From NCBI RefSeq assembly GCF_950023065.1, contig NC_088677.1:11674001-11738000 (forward strand): a stretch of 64,000 nucleotides of DNA. The letters are read 5' to 3'. The stretch is from Planococcus citri. Lineage: Eukaryota > Arthropoda > Insecta > Hemiptera > Pseudococcidae. A program made the translations under genes and the position numbers. The notes below the pieces were generated by a model that saw nothing but the letters and a program-made list of their open reading frames with translations, had not been told where the DNA came from and did no database searches. Shown one piece after another: positions 1 through 10,778 of the stretch (position 1 is its first letter; each line of letters opens with the position of its first letter).

Positions 1-230
1 TCGATTCGTACAAGTGAATCGTTCGCGAACGAATCGATTCGTACAAGTGAATCGTTCGCGAACGAATTGATTCATTTACTCAATTTTCAATGAATCATTC
101 GCGAACGAATTGATTCGTATTAGTGACTCATTCGCGAACGAATTTATTCATAAATTAAAGATTCGTTGGCGAATGGTTCTTTCAAAAAATTGATCAATTC
201 GTTCACGAATGATTCACAAAAAATTGAGGG
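1..230. repeat. Tandem repeat with TTCGCGAACGAA core
   Basis: A 33-bp monomer occurs twice perfectly in a row (1-33 and 34-66) and then in drifting copies of 33-43 bp to about 230. Each monomer ends in the near-palindrome TTCGCGAACGAA. The same core returns singly near 34295, 39284 and 39970, followed there by a shared flank, so it belongs to a dispersed family rather than only to a local microsatellite. The left end is cut by the window. Confidence 0.85.
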
Positions 231-239
231 TCGTATACT

Positions 240-1560
240 TAATAGGAATCGAGCAAACCTAGTGAGATTTCAAGTTTCATCGAAATCAGTTCTGCCATTT
301 CCTAGGTAATGAGTTTTGAAAAATTCTGAAAAAAAATTTTGTCGCTCGACAAATTTGAAAGCTTTGAGCTTTTGAAAATTTTGTTTTCGATTACGCGCGA
401 AACCTACGAACTTTTGGATCATGGTGCAAGTCTGGCATCATAGGAATGGTGATGGACTTGTGATACTTCAAGTTTCAGAAAAATTGGTTCAGTCGTTACT
501 CAAGGTAATGATTTTTAAGTGAAAAATGTCGAAAAAAAATTTTGTCGCTCGATAAACTCGGAAGCTTTGAACTTTTGGAACTTGATGATGATGGCGAAAT
601 CTCCGCTAAGTAGTGTAGTTCTGAAATTTCAAATTTGATCAAAATCGATTCAGCCGTTGCTGAGAAATTAAATTTTATGTGTAAATTCACCTCATCACAT
701 ACGAGTACTTAAATATTTAAGTAAAGACTTGGCATACGAATTCATTTAAAATTGAACTTTTAAAAAAATTATTTCTCAGGAACGGTTGAACCGATTTTGA
801 TGAAACTCAAAATGTCAGCCCTTGGATACTAGCCGGACAATTTGTCACCATCATCGTGTTTTAAAAGTTCAAAGCTTCCAAGTTTATCGAGCGACAAAAT
901 TTTTTTTCGACATTTTTCACTTAAAAATTCATTTAAAAATTTATTTCTCAGGAACCTTTGAACCGATTTTGATGAAACTCAAAATGTCAGCTCTTGGATA
1001 CTAGTCGGACAATTTGTCACCATCATCGTGTTTCAAAAGTTCAAAGCTTCCAAGTTTATCGAGCGACAAAATTTTTTTTGACATTTTTCACTTAAAAATC
1101 ATTACCTTGAGTAACGACTGAACCAATTTTTCTGAAACTTGAAGTATCACAAGTCCATCACCATTCCTATGATTTCGCACTTGCACCATGATCCAAAAGT
1201 TCGTAGCTTTCTTACGTAATCGAAAACAAAATTGAGCTTTTTCAAATTTTCGGGGGGTGACTTTGCACAAAATTTATTAAAAATTTAATTTCTCAGCAAC
1301 GGCTGAACCGATTTTGATCAAATTTTAAATGTCACAACTAGGCTACTAGCCGAACATTTTGGCATCATCATCAAGTTCCAAAAGAACGCAGCTTCCAAGT
1401 TTATCGAGCGACAAAATTTTTTTTCGAAATTTTTCAAAACTCATTACCTAGAAAACGGCTGAACCGATTTTGATGAAACTTGAAATCTAAGTAGTCCTCT
1501 ACGATCTCTATAATTTCGCATATTCACTTCGATCCAAAAGTTCGTAGCTTTCGAATTAAA
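240..1560. repeat. ~155-180-bp monomer array with an orientation switch
   Basis: Monomers carry the phrase GAACCGATTTTGATGAAACT followed by a block containing TTTATCGAGCGACAAAAT. On the right half the phrase starts near 792, 964, 1129 (diverged), 1308 and 1462, spacings of 154-179 bp. On the left half the same phrases appear as reverse complement (near 285, 485 and 650). The orientation changes around 700-770, giving a large imperfect inverted repeat. Open frames here are by-products of the repeat. Confidence 0.8.
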
Positions 1561-1599
1561 TCAAAAATTCAAAAAAAAAATTGTATATATATAATTATA

Positions 1600-2432
1600 T
1601 ATCTCTATGTATATAGCCGCATACAGGTAAACTCATAACGTTTTGTATAAAATACAAACTCACGTCCCACCTGTAACTTCGTTGCTGTGCATGCGCTCGA
1701 CGCGTCACCCCATAGGCCTGATAGTACTCGATGTTAGGCCGCGTTATATTCGTTAACTTGATTTTTGGGTGACCTGTGGAGAGGTATCTCATTGCCGAAA
1801 CATCAATTTTTCAGAAAAAGCTTTTTTTCAAAAGTCCCATACGTCTCTGTTTTTCGCAAATAGCTTTTTAACAAAGCATCCCACAGAAAAATAACCAGCT
1901 CTGAGCAGAAAGAAAATTTTATTCTCTACAATTTCCTTCATGGCATTTTTTTCCTAGGATGCATACTTTTCCCATAAAATCACTGTTTAGACTGAAAAAC
2001 ACGAAAATTCGGACCTGTATAATCAACTTTAAATTGAAATTGAGCAGTCAAAAATTTATTTTAGACGATTTTTGACCACGCCATTTGAAAGAGGACATCT
2101 TCAACCACCAAAATCACCAAAAAGAACGTAAAAAATGTAAAAAATGATTCTTGGCGATAAACACCTTTTCCTCATATCCTCATACCTATTAATTAGGCTA
2201 TGTACTCATTTGAAAATTGAGTCAAAAGAGAAAGTGTATAAACGGCAATCTCACGTCCCTGCTCAAACTTTGCCAGTAGACTCCTCACACCTTGTAGATT
2301 CATATGGCACCTCATCGAAAAGTCACGTCCTAAAAAGGTTACGAGTTTGTCAAAACGTTATGAGTTTGCTGGTTAATCTATAAAAAAGTTACGAGTTTAC
2401 CCCCTAGAATATTTATATATCTATATATATAA
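1600..2432. mobile_element. Candidate TIR element with AAACTCATAACG termini
   Basis: GTAAACTCATAACGTTTTG at ~1627 is matched in inverted orientation by CAAAACGTTATGAGTTTGC at ~2353, and a second GTTACGAGTTTAC closes the right end at ~2402. Both ends abut TA-rich tracts (1583-1616 and 2408-2432), a common target for TA-specific elements. The interior has no convincing coding sequence. The termini are built from several AAACTCRTAAC sub-repeats, so exact ends and target duplication cannot be fixed. It may instead be an inverted satellite. Confidence 0.4.
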
Positions 2433-3055
2433 ACCTTATATAAGGAAACCTGAAATTTTGGGAATGAGCCTATCGTGATCCCAGACCCTCGAAACGCAAA
2501 GAAAAGTCACTCCCCGACCCAACTTCCACTATCGCAACAAATACAATACTCCACTTTTCTCCGAAAAGTCGGTAAAAAAAAAACTGCTCATCCATCAATC
2601 CGTAATATCTTAACGTTGATTTCGCTCACCCGTGAAGTACAATGTAGCTCTGTTCAAGTTCTTTGTTCTTTCCAATAATGCGACACTTATTCCTCCAGCA
2701 GAATTAGTTGAAAAGTTATAGAGATTAGAAACATACAAAACCACTACAAAAAACATTTGTTTCCTTTAAAATAGTCCAACATTCTCGAAGGATAAGTATA
2801 ATTTTTTTTTTGATTATCCTGAAAATACCAGATTTTTAGAGAAGGATATTTCAGCAAAATCACAAATGAATCAGAGTTTGCTAAGATTAACCATCCATTT
2901 ATACTGGATAGCTTTGAATACCTTGACACGTGAGTTTCCTGAATCATATATGTATAGGTACGTATTTTGTTTTGAGATTTACAATTTGTATCCCTTCCTG
3001 TTTCCAGCCTCGCTGGACCATAATGGTGTATCACTGCTGAAAAAAGAAAACTTAC

Positions 3056-3097
3056 CATTTCAAATTCATCTAATGAAAAACTACTTAGCGGGAAATT
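3056..3097 (-). pseudogene. Donor-module exon end (SFSLDEFEM)
   Basis: Short open frame on the minus strand ending in SSFSLDEFEM, directly followed by donor ATG|GTAAGTTTTC. The same exon end, S-F-S-L-D-E-L-K-M, precedes an identical donor in other array-1 modules (15006-15047; 19522-19597; about 24860). A stop lies just upstream in this copy. Function unknown; reported because the frame and splice donor are kept in several paralogues. Confidence 0.4.
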
Positions 3098-4903
3098 CTA
3101 GGCACTGCATACCTACCTATTTCTATACTTGAGTATAACTTCATGATCAATATGATCAATCCTCTTTTCTGTGCTGGTTGTGCCAAAAATGAATATTTTT
3201 TAGGCAATTGCACCAGGAAAGAATATTTTTAACCCATGTTTCTCTTTAAATCGTCACCTTCACGTCTCTAGGATTTATGAAAAATGCAGCGATACTCTTA
3301 AAATATTGGAATCACAAGGGCCCAAATTGTCAGTTGAATTCTCAAAGAAAAAAAAATCTGGGCAGTTGGTTAAAATGTCTCATTTTGAAGGCCATCAAAT
3401 GTCGAATACTTCCCTTGCTGACATTACCCCTCTGGAGTTTTTGATTTTTGAGAAATGTCGATTCAAAATTTTGAATTTCAGTTATACAAATTTGCAATTA
3501 GAATATCTCAAAAAATAAAAATACTATGCGGGTGCTTGATGTAGGGGCTATGAAATGAATTGAAAACGTAAATTTGAAAAAAGCATTACCTAGATAAAGG
3601 GTGCAGAAGTATATGTATAACGATGGCGAGTCTCTGATCATTCAATCCAAAAAATAGTGTATGGAAAATTTGGCAAACTCGCGTGTAAATTGAAAAAAAA
3701 ACTTGACTCTTGCCTATTATAAGACTAGTGTAGAGATTTATGGCTAAAAAATCATCTTTCCAATGTTTGAAAAAAAAATTCGTCCAAAATTGATTCATCT
3801 TGGAACGAGTTTTGCTTGATTATTTCATTCCCTGAAATTATTGCATAAGATTACGTGTAAAATATCGGATTGGCCTAGGTTAGAGATCTTAAATTTGGCA
3901 ACAATGTTATAATTTTGCTGCAATCATTTGCTTATAAAACATTAATAAGGTTTCATTTCTATTCTTGATGGAACTGTTTTCTTAATTTTTTTTTTCAATC
4001 AATATGTATCACTGTTGAAAAAAAAACTTACTTTTTTCAATTCATCTAATGAAAAACTTCCTAATTACAACGATTTTTTTTAAAAATCAACACCTTTCAC
4101 ATCTCTAGAATTCAGAAAATGTACTAAACTCGAAAATGTTGAAATTAAAACGACCAAATTGTGAGTTGAAATCTCAAAAGTGAATATAAACTTCAAAAAC
4201 TAATTACATTTCTTTATAATAACAATTATAAACTCCATACTTGATGAATACCTACTGATCGAAATTTTTTCTTGATAGTAAATGTTTCATCTTAAAGAAT
4301 ATTTCCCTTGCTTACATTACCTCCCTACGGTTTTTGATTTTTGAGAAATTTCAATTCCAAATTTGGAATTTCAGTTTCAAATTTTTAATAAAATTCTCCA
4401 AGAATAAAAATTTTATGTGGGTACTTGATGGGAGGGCTATGAAATAATTTGAAAAGTAAATTGAAAAAATCATTAGATAAAGGGTGCAAAAACATTATTA
4501 TGATGGCATGTGTGACTGAAAGTGCTTGGCATTGTCTCTGTGAAATCAAGATGACTTCACCGATATTACAAATGAAATATGAGTGCATATTCTTCATTTA
4601 AAATCTGTAAAAAAAAAAGATTCCTTACTCTAAATACGTGAACTGGACTATACTGAATGATGCATCGCTAAACTTATCATTTTCCATTCATTAAATGAAA
4701 AACTAGCTGAAATCTAGGTATCCATAAATTATACTTGAGTGAGTCATGATCAATAAGGATCAATCCTCTGTTCTTTGCTGGATGTGCCAAAAATGAATAC
4801 TTACGCCAGAAAGGAATAAGTATTTTTAAACAATTTTTTTTTAAATCGGAACCTTCACGTCTCTAGAATTTAGGAAAAATGCGATACTTGGAAAATAAAC
4901 GAT

Positions 4904-5001
4904 CACCTTGATCTGCCCGTCAGGCTTTTCAAGGCTGTCTGGCCTCCGAAGGTCATTGACCTGTCTGTCAGGCTTCTCTTAAGGTCTTCTGGCTTCCTAT
5001 G
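4904..5001 (-). pseudogene. Decapeptide-repeat exon, short copy
   Basis: Minus-strand frame reads EKPDRQVNDLRRPDSLEKPD, two or three units of the PDRxVNDLRR decapeptide. The acceptor AG is altered relative to sister copies (CATAG instead of CACAG) and a stop sits near the 5' end. It is shorter than the copy at 10338-10503. The conserved 60-bp block lies about 50 bp upstream on the minus strand, as for other copies. Confidence 0.5.
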
Positions 5002-5048
5002 TAATCAACCTAACTTGTTGATGTTTAATGAAAAAATAAAATTTTGAA

Positions 5049-5129
5049 TTCGAGTAGCATTAAGCATTATAAAAGCAACCAATAAGCAAAAAGCAATGAA
5101 AAAACTCTCTTGCAATCAGCGAATAGATT
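5049..5129. repeat. Conserved 60-bp block H, copy 1
   Basis: Plus-strand core AGCAACCAATAAGCAAAAAG followed by AACTCTCTTGCAATCAGCG. It is one of about 20 near-identical copies in array 1. It contains a CCAAT pentamer and, on the minus strand, an open frame LFADCKRVFSLLFAYW. Its position, 50-150 bp upstream of the decapeptide exon on the minus strand, is kept in most units. Whether it is an exon, promoter or intronic element is not decidable here. Confidence 0.7.
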
Positions 5130-5944
5130 ATGGGGAACTACTTATCTTTTTCTATAAGCGTTTCTTTAGAAGACCAAACTTTAAAAACAAAACTGATCAT
5201 CGACATAAAATTTTTTTCAACTCCTTTCTAGTTCTCGTTCTCTTGAAAACGATTTCTTTTGTCAAATCTATCCAGTTTCGATTTCTCAACAACTAAAAAT
5301 TTGTCTTGATAGGTATTCATTTTTTTCAAAAAACAAAAAAAAAGACTTTGATACATTCCAAAACAAATCAACCCAACAATTTTTTAATAGGTACTATAAT
5401 GCCAACAAAATTTTTCAATTGATTTCTTCACTAGGTACCTACCTATGTAGATATATACATGACAACCCATTATTAATTCAAATCTAGTATGTCATGTGAG
5501 TTTCCTGTATCATACGAGTATATTTTGTTTTGAAATTTTCAAGTCGTATTCCTTGCCCATAAGGTTATAGATTCTGATTTGTAAAAAAAAAATAAGCCTG
5601 TCATAGTCCTGCTTTTAGCTTCTGGGCCATAATGATGTATCTCTACCGAAAAAAGAAAACTTACCATTTTCAATTCATCTATTGAAGAACTGCGAGTTCG
5701 GATTGTAATTTCTGTGTTTTTTTTTTACAAATTTAACTAGGTAAGTGCACAATAAACAAATATTGTTGACCCTATTAATTTTTTTTTCAAATCAGCACCT
5801 TCGCATCTCTAGAATTCAGGAAATGTACGAAACTCGGAAAATCTTGTAAGTAATTAAAACGGCATAACTTACATTTTTTTATTCTAACAATTAAAAACTC
5901 TATACCTACTTATAATTACTTATTAAAAAAATCATTTTCTTAAA

Positions 5945-5984
5945 AATAAGTCTGGCCTCCTAAAGTGAATGACTTGCCTGTCTT
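5945..5984 (-). pseudogene. Decapeptide-repeat exon remnant cut by hAT-like element
   Basis: The 40 bp left of the hAT-like element are the downstream end of the decapeptide exon (RRPD codons on the minus strand). The rest of the exon and its acceptor, which should lie right of the element, are missing. The sequence resumes only in the conserved 60-bp block at 6951. Confidence 0.5.
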
Positions 5985-6936
5985 TAGGGTGCGTCATGTT
6001 ACATTTTTTTTGAAATCTTGAGGTCTTACCCGCTAATGTTGTTCCATTTGATGAAAAAATAACACCCTAAAATTTTTGTTGGAAAATATTAATATTTAGA
6101 GGTCGCGCAAAAGCGTTGAATGTTGAGAGCGGCGAGCGCACGCAAGCACAATATTTCCCACGACGGCGCCGCGGGAAACGCAACGTAGCTTACGGAGGTT
6201 GATTTTGCGCAACTATAACGAGAGCGGCATCACCACTACAACTTATCAAGTGGTACTAACCTTTCTTGGATTTTTAAAACAACTATAAAAAAATATTGAT
6301 CATGATTTTTCGGATCTAGAATTCATTTGAACTCAAATTATGGAATTTAGAAACTGAAACAGTACATTTTCACTAAGTAACATCTTTAAAATTAATAATA
6401 GTCGATAAAACATAAACTTGAAGTGTTTCATCTCATAAAATATTCACATTTCAACGTAAATTTATCCCATACATTTTTTTCCTACAATTGTCGATTAAAA
6501 TAGAATGATACAACCTGAAAATCATACTTTTTTATTTACTTTTCAAAACTTTCATAATTATTTTCACCTATGATCAGCTTCGGAATTGAAAAATTGTTAT
6601 TGAATCTTCATTATTAATATCTTAGAAATCCTTCCCAATGACTAGGCTTACTTATCTATGTTATCATTCATTGCAGAGGGGATAACGTTTTATAAAACTG
6701 CTTTGATCTTACGAGGGAACGCAACGCTGCATTCTCCACCGCGCAACCGTGGAAAATTTCCGCTCGACGCGCTCGCACCTTCTCAACATTCAACTCTCGT
6801 GCGCGACCTGTAAATATAATTTTTTCGAACTGAAATTTTGTATGTAGTATTTTTTGATCAAATGGAACACTTTTAGGGGGTAAGCTACCAAAATTTAAAA
6901 AAAAAGTGTTTTCTATTGTTCTTTTGACGCACCCTA
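5985..6936. mobile_element. Non-autonomous hAT-like element, copy 1
   Basis: 952 bp bounded by TAGGGTGCGTCA and its reverse complement. The outer ~150 bp form longer, diverged inverted repeats, including GGTCGCGC ... GTTGAATGTTGAGA on both sides. The interior has two GC-rich patches in otherwise AT-rich DNA and no transposase frame, so it depends on a helper. By eye it is identical, base for base in the long stretches compared, to the reverse complement of 10779-11730. No 8-bp duplication flanks this copy (CCTGTCTT left, GAGTACCT right); the right flank looks deleted. Superfamily is inferred from the other copy. Confidence 0.9.
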
Positions 6937-6950
6937 GAGTACCTACTATT

Positions 6951-7024
6951 GAACATTAAGCATTAAAAGCAACCAATAAGGAAAAAGAAATGAAAAAACT
7001 CTCTTGCAATCAGCGAATAGATCT
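6951..7024. repeat. Conserved block H, copy 2
   Basis: Same 60-bp block as at 5049, with the full TTGCAATCAGCGAATAGAT end. Its partner decapeptide exon is truncated by the hAT-like element to its left. Confidence 0.7.
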
Positions 7025-7703
7025 TGGGGAACAACTGTTCCACGTTTTCTTCACATTTTTCTTCAAAAGACAAAACTGATCATCAGCATTAAATTTCTTC
7101 AACCTTTTTCCACTTCTCTTTTTCTTGAAAACGATTTCTTTTGTCAAATCTATCCAACAACTAAACATTTTTCGTGATATTCATTTTTTTAAAAAAAGCC
7201 ATTGGTACATTCCAAAACAAATCAACCCAACCATTTTTTTATATGATGCCAACAAAATTTTTCAATTGGTCTCTTCACTACGTACATGAGAACCCTATAT
7301 CAATTCAAAACTTGTATTCTGAATTGTGAGTTTCCTGTATCATACGAGTATATTTTGTTTTGAAATTTTTCAAGTCGTATTCCTTGCCCATGAGGTTATA
7401 GATTCTGATTTGTAAAAAAAAAAGTTAAGCCCGTCGTCGTAGTCCTGCTTCTAGCTTCTGAACTACAATGATGCATCGCTACAGAAAAAAGAAAACTTAC
7501 CATTTTCGATCTAATGAAAAACTACGAGTGCGATGTGATGGGTGTTTTTATTCCCGTCAGTTGTACCAGAAAATAATATTTTTAACCCATAATTGCTTGG
7601 CATTGTCTCAGTGAATTCAAGATGATGCCACCGATATTAAGAATGAAATAATATGAGTGCATATACCTGCATACTCTTCATTTTCAGTAGAATGATACGG
7701 CCT

Positions 7704-8201
7704 TGTGAGAATATTCTTACTTTATGCCTGTTACCGTAATAAATAATTACTACTTCAAAGGGGAGAACTAAGAAATACTCCGAGGAGAATAACTTACCTG
7801 GCTAGCTCAGCAGGACGGCGTTATAAGAATAGACCACAAGTTGTGGATTAAATCGACACATTTGCATACACAAAAGGCATTTAATCCGATTAAACAGTGT
7901 CCCATTGGACGATTAACACAAAATAAGAACAGATTAACATAATTCAAACAAGATTATCACCATAATTAACATGATTCACAGATTACAACGATAGTTGGTC
8001 CATGAATATAACTATCAGCGCAACGAAGCGACCTATTTAACACGATAGTCCATCTCTCCGGCCGAAAGAAACAGAACTACGCCGATCCACACGCTCGTAG
8101 CTGCGTCTAGGGTGCAGCTCCGAGTAGGACAACACAGTGTTACCATAGGGAGTAATACATAATAGTACACACAGGCAGGTTAGGCATATGAGGATATGAC
8201 A
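7704..8201. mobile_element. Solo LTR (498 bp) with GCCT target duplication
   Basis: Begins TGTGAGAATATT and ends ATATGACA, the TG...CA termini of an LTR. It is flanked by GCCT at 7700-7703 and 8202-8205. The uninterrupted target survives in sister modules (ATGGCCTCAAAAAATCTG near 17110 and 17700), with a single GCCT, which fixes both borders. There is no internal coding region, so this is a solo LTR from unequal recombination. TGT...ACA ends and a 4-bp duplication fit Gypsy- or BEL/Pao-type elements; I cannot choose between them. Confidence 0.88.
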
Positions 8202-8420
8202 GCCTCAAAAAAAATCTGTAAAAAAAAAGATTCCTTACTCTAAGTAAATACAATAGCTTCTATGCTGGCATAATAGATTGCGCTTCCAATACATACTAAC
8301 ACTTTCAATTGAGGGGTATGAATTTTTTTTTTGTGTGGCAAACATCACACATACATTTTTAGATTAGGTACCCAAAAATTACAATGAAAAACTAGCTGAA
8401 ATCTAGGTACCTACTTGTAT

Positions 8421-9278
8421 AATTGAGGAGCTTGGAATCAAAACTCACTTTTGACACCAAAAATCGATATACGTTTTTTTCGGATTCGGATACTTCTTCA
8501 ATTTCTCTATCACCCTACAGAATCCATTTTTCCGAATTCGGCCCCAGGTCTTCACAATGTATTTTCAAAGTCGCATGGCAGTCTACAAAGCCAAAATAAT
8601 CAAATTGCAACTTCGGAAGCATATTCTGATCGTGAAAATTGCGAAAATGGTCGTTTTGAATTTGGAAGTTGTGCAACTGAGGAGGTAAAAAATTGGCAGT
8701 ATTGAGCGCTCAAAACTTTTAAAGCTCTCTGGAGGCGGAACAAAATACTCTAAAGAAAAATTAGGTCGAGGAAAATTGTAGAGAATTAAATTTCCAATCG
8801 ACATACTGTCGTTAATTTTTTTCTAGGGTGCTTACTTTTAGATATATTTGCAAAAGAAAGTATAATTTTTGAAAAAATTCAGCGCTGAAAACTTTTAAAG
8901 CTCTCTGGAGGCGGAACGAAGCATTCTACGGAAAAATTAAATCGAGGAAAATTGTAGAGAATTAAATTTCCAGTCGACACTAATGTCGTTAGTTTTCTTC
9001 TAGGAGGCTTATTTTTCGATATATTTGCAAAAGAAAGTAAAACTACCCCACCTTGGAATCAAAACTCACTTTTGCCAAACTTGATAGCCATACCGCAACG
9101 ATATGGCAACTTGAAAAAAAAAAATTCTCATGGAATCCTATTTAGTAATCTTACTCAAGAGCTCGACACACTTTGTGGCGTTTTTTTCATCAACGCACTA
9201 GGCGAAATCAGTTATTATCGATTTTCTCGAAACTTTGTCAGATGGCAAAAGTGAGTTTTGATTCCAAGCTCCTCAATT
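8421..9278. mobile_element. TIR element with ~28-bp termini and internal tandem repeat
   Basis: GAGGAGCTTGGAATCAAAAC at 8425 is repeated exactly as reverse complement at the right end (to ~9275); the matching part exceeds 28 bp. Part of the terminal sequence recurs internally at ~9051. The interior holds two copies of a ~180-bp repeat (about 8700-8850 and 8885-9030), each with AGAGAATTAAATTTCCA. That phrase is shared with the element at 13615-14395, so the two families are related. The sister sequence near 4720-4740 approximates the empty site. No transposase frame. Borders are good to about 5 bp because the flank is AT-palindromic. Confidence 0.8.
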
Positions 9279-10089
9279 ATTATACTTGAGTAGCGTTATG
9301 ATCAATAAGAATCAATCCTCTTTTCTTTGCTGGTTGTGCCAAAAATGAACATTTTTAACCCATCATTTTCTTCAAATCGGCAGCTTCAAGTCACTCTGAA
9401 AATTTTGAAATAGAAAGCGACCAAATTGCCAGTTGAATTCTCAAAATAAAAAAAATTTGGTCAGATGGTTAAAATGTCTCATTTTGATGACCATATAATT
9501 TCGAATATTTCCCTCGCTTAGATTACCATTCTGGAGTTTTTGATTTTTGAGAAATTTCAATTCAATTTTGAATTTCAGTTACAAATTTTGAATTAAGTTA
9601 GAATATCTCAAAAAATAAAAATGCTATGCGGGTGTTTGATGTAGGGGCCATGAAATAAATTATAAACGTAAATTTAAAAATAGCATTACGTAGATAAAGG
9701 GTGCAAAAACATATTACTAAGGATAGAATGTTGTCAGTGAAATATGTAGTGCATGGTATTGTCTCAGTGAATTCAAGATGACGTCACCGATATAACAAAA
9801 ATGCAATATGAGCATAGGTAACTTATTCATTTTTAGTAGAATGTATGGTCTCAAAAAATCTGTAGAAATAACGATTACTTGAAATGCGTACTAGATTCCC
9901 TTCGCGCGATGGGAAAACTTTCAAATAGGAGTGAAATAGCTTGAATAATGTTGCGTAGACAATCAGATGGTATTTATCCATTATTAAAAACGTCATACCT
10001 GAGTAGTCTTTATGAATTTTTCATTGCCTTTTCAAAGTTGAGCTACTTCTATGGGTTCGCTTTCACCTCCATAAGTATCATACAGAGAA

Positions 10090-10205
10090 GGGTGATGTTT
10101 GAAATTCTCTTCTATGGGAAAATATGTATTTCTCTTAGGACTATAATTTTACTCTTCATAGTAAAAATTTTTCTACCATATTTTTGCGAAAGACAAAACT
10201 TTAAA
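10090..10205 (-). pseudogene. Broken paralogue of the exon at 30545-30759
   Basis: The minus-strand frame opens after a T-rich acceptor with FCLSQKYGRKIFTMKS, close to FLKKYGRKVFTMES of the intact exon. It then meets stops and frameshifts. Further pieces (EFQTSPF, EVAQL) are recognisable in other frames down to about 9990. A third, similarly broken copy lies around 20880-21050. Confidence 0.5.
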
Positions 10206-10337
10206 AAAAAGTCGTCAACTTTACAATTTTTCCCAGCTTTAAGTACATATGTATTGGAAAACCTTGTCTACGTTTACTTTTTTCCCTTATTGAAAAAGGT
10301 TTCTCTGTAGGCTATCAACTCTCCATAAACGATAACC

Positions 10338-10503
10338 TAAGGTCATTGATCTGCCCGTCATTCAGGCTTTTTAAGGCCGTCTGGCCTCCTAAGGGCATTG
10401 ACCAGTCTATCTTATCTTCTCAAGGCGTTTACCTCTCTGTCTGGCCTCCGAAGGTCATTGATCTGTCTGTCAGGCTTCTCTCACAAGTCTTCTGGCTTCC
10501 AAT
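10338..10503 (-). pseudogene. Decapeptide-repeat exon, best-preserved layout
   Basis: Acceptor TTTCATG...ACTTCACAG|ATTGGAAG and an open frame of tandem ten-residue units on the minus strand: PDRQINDLRR, PDREVNALRR, xDRLVNALRR, PDGLKKPE. Period is 30 bp. One TAA replaces the first residue of the third unit and the 3' end drifts out of frame, so this copy is probably not functional. Conserved block H lies upstream (10567-10646). I recognise no known domain; it could be a low-complexity linker or a secreted repeat peptide. Confidence 0.6.
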
Positions 10504-10566
10504 CTGTGAAGTAATTTCATGTTTGATCATGTAATCAACCTAAACTTATTGATGTTGAAATAAACA

Positions 10567-10646
10567 TTTGAATACGAGTAGCATTGAGCATTAAAAGCAA
10601 CCAATAAGCAAAAAGCAATGAAAAAACTCTCTCGCAATCAGCGAAT
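10567..10646. repeat. Conserved block H, copy 3
   Basis: Same block as at 5049, one change in the core (CTCGCAATCAG). It lies 64 bp upstream of the decapeptide exon acceptor on the minus strand. Confidence 0.7.
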
Positions 10647-10778
10647 TTTCACTCCCTTCATATATTTCTTCGAGTGATAAAAATTGAAGTGATCATCAGC
10701 ATTACATTTTTTTCAATCTCTTTCCAGTATTCCAGTTCTCGTTCTCATGAAAACGATTTTTTTGTCAAACCTATCCAG

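Noticed and set aside
5049..5129. Block H as an LTR or TIR end
   Set aside because: Copies have no constant partner, no target duplication, and sit in a fixed position within array modules.
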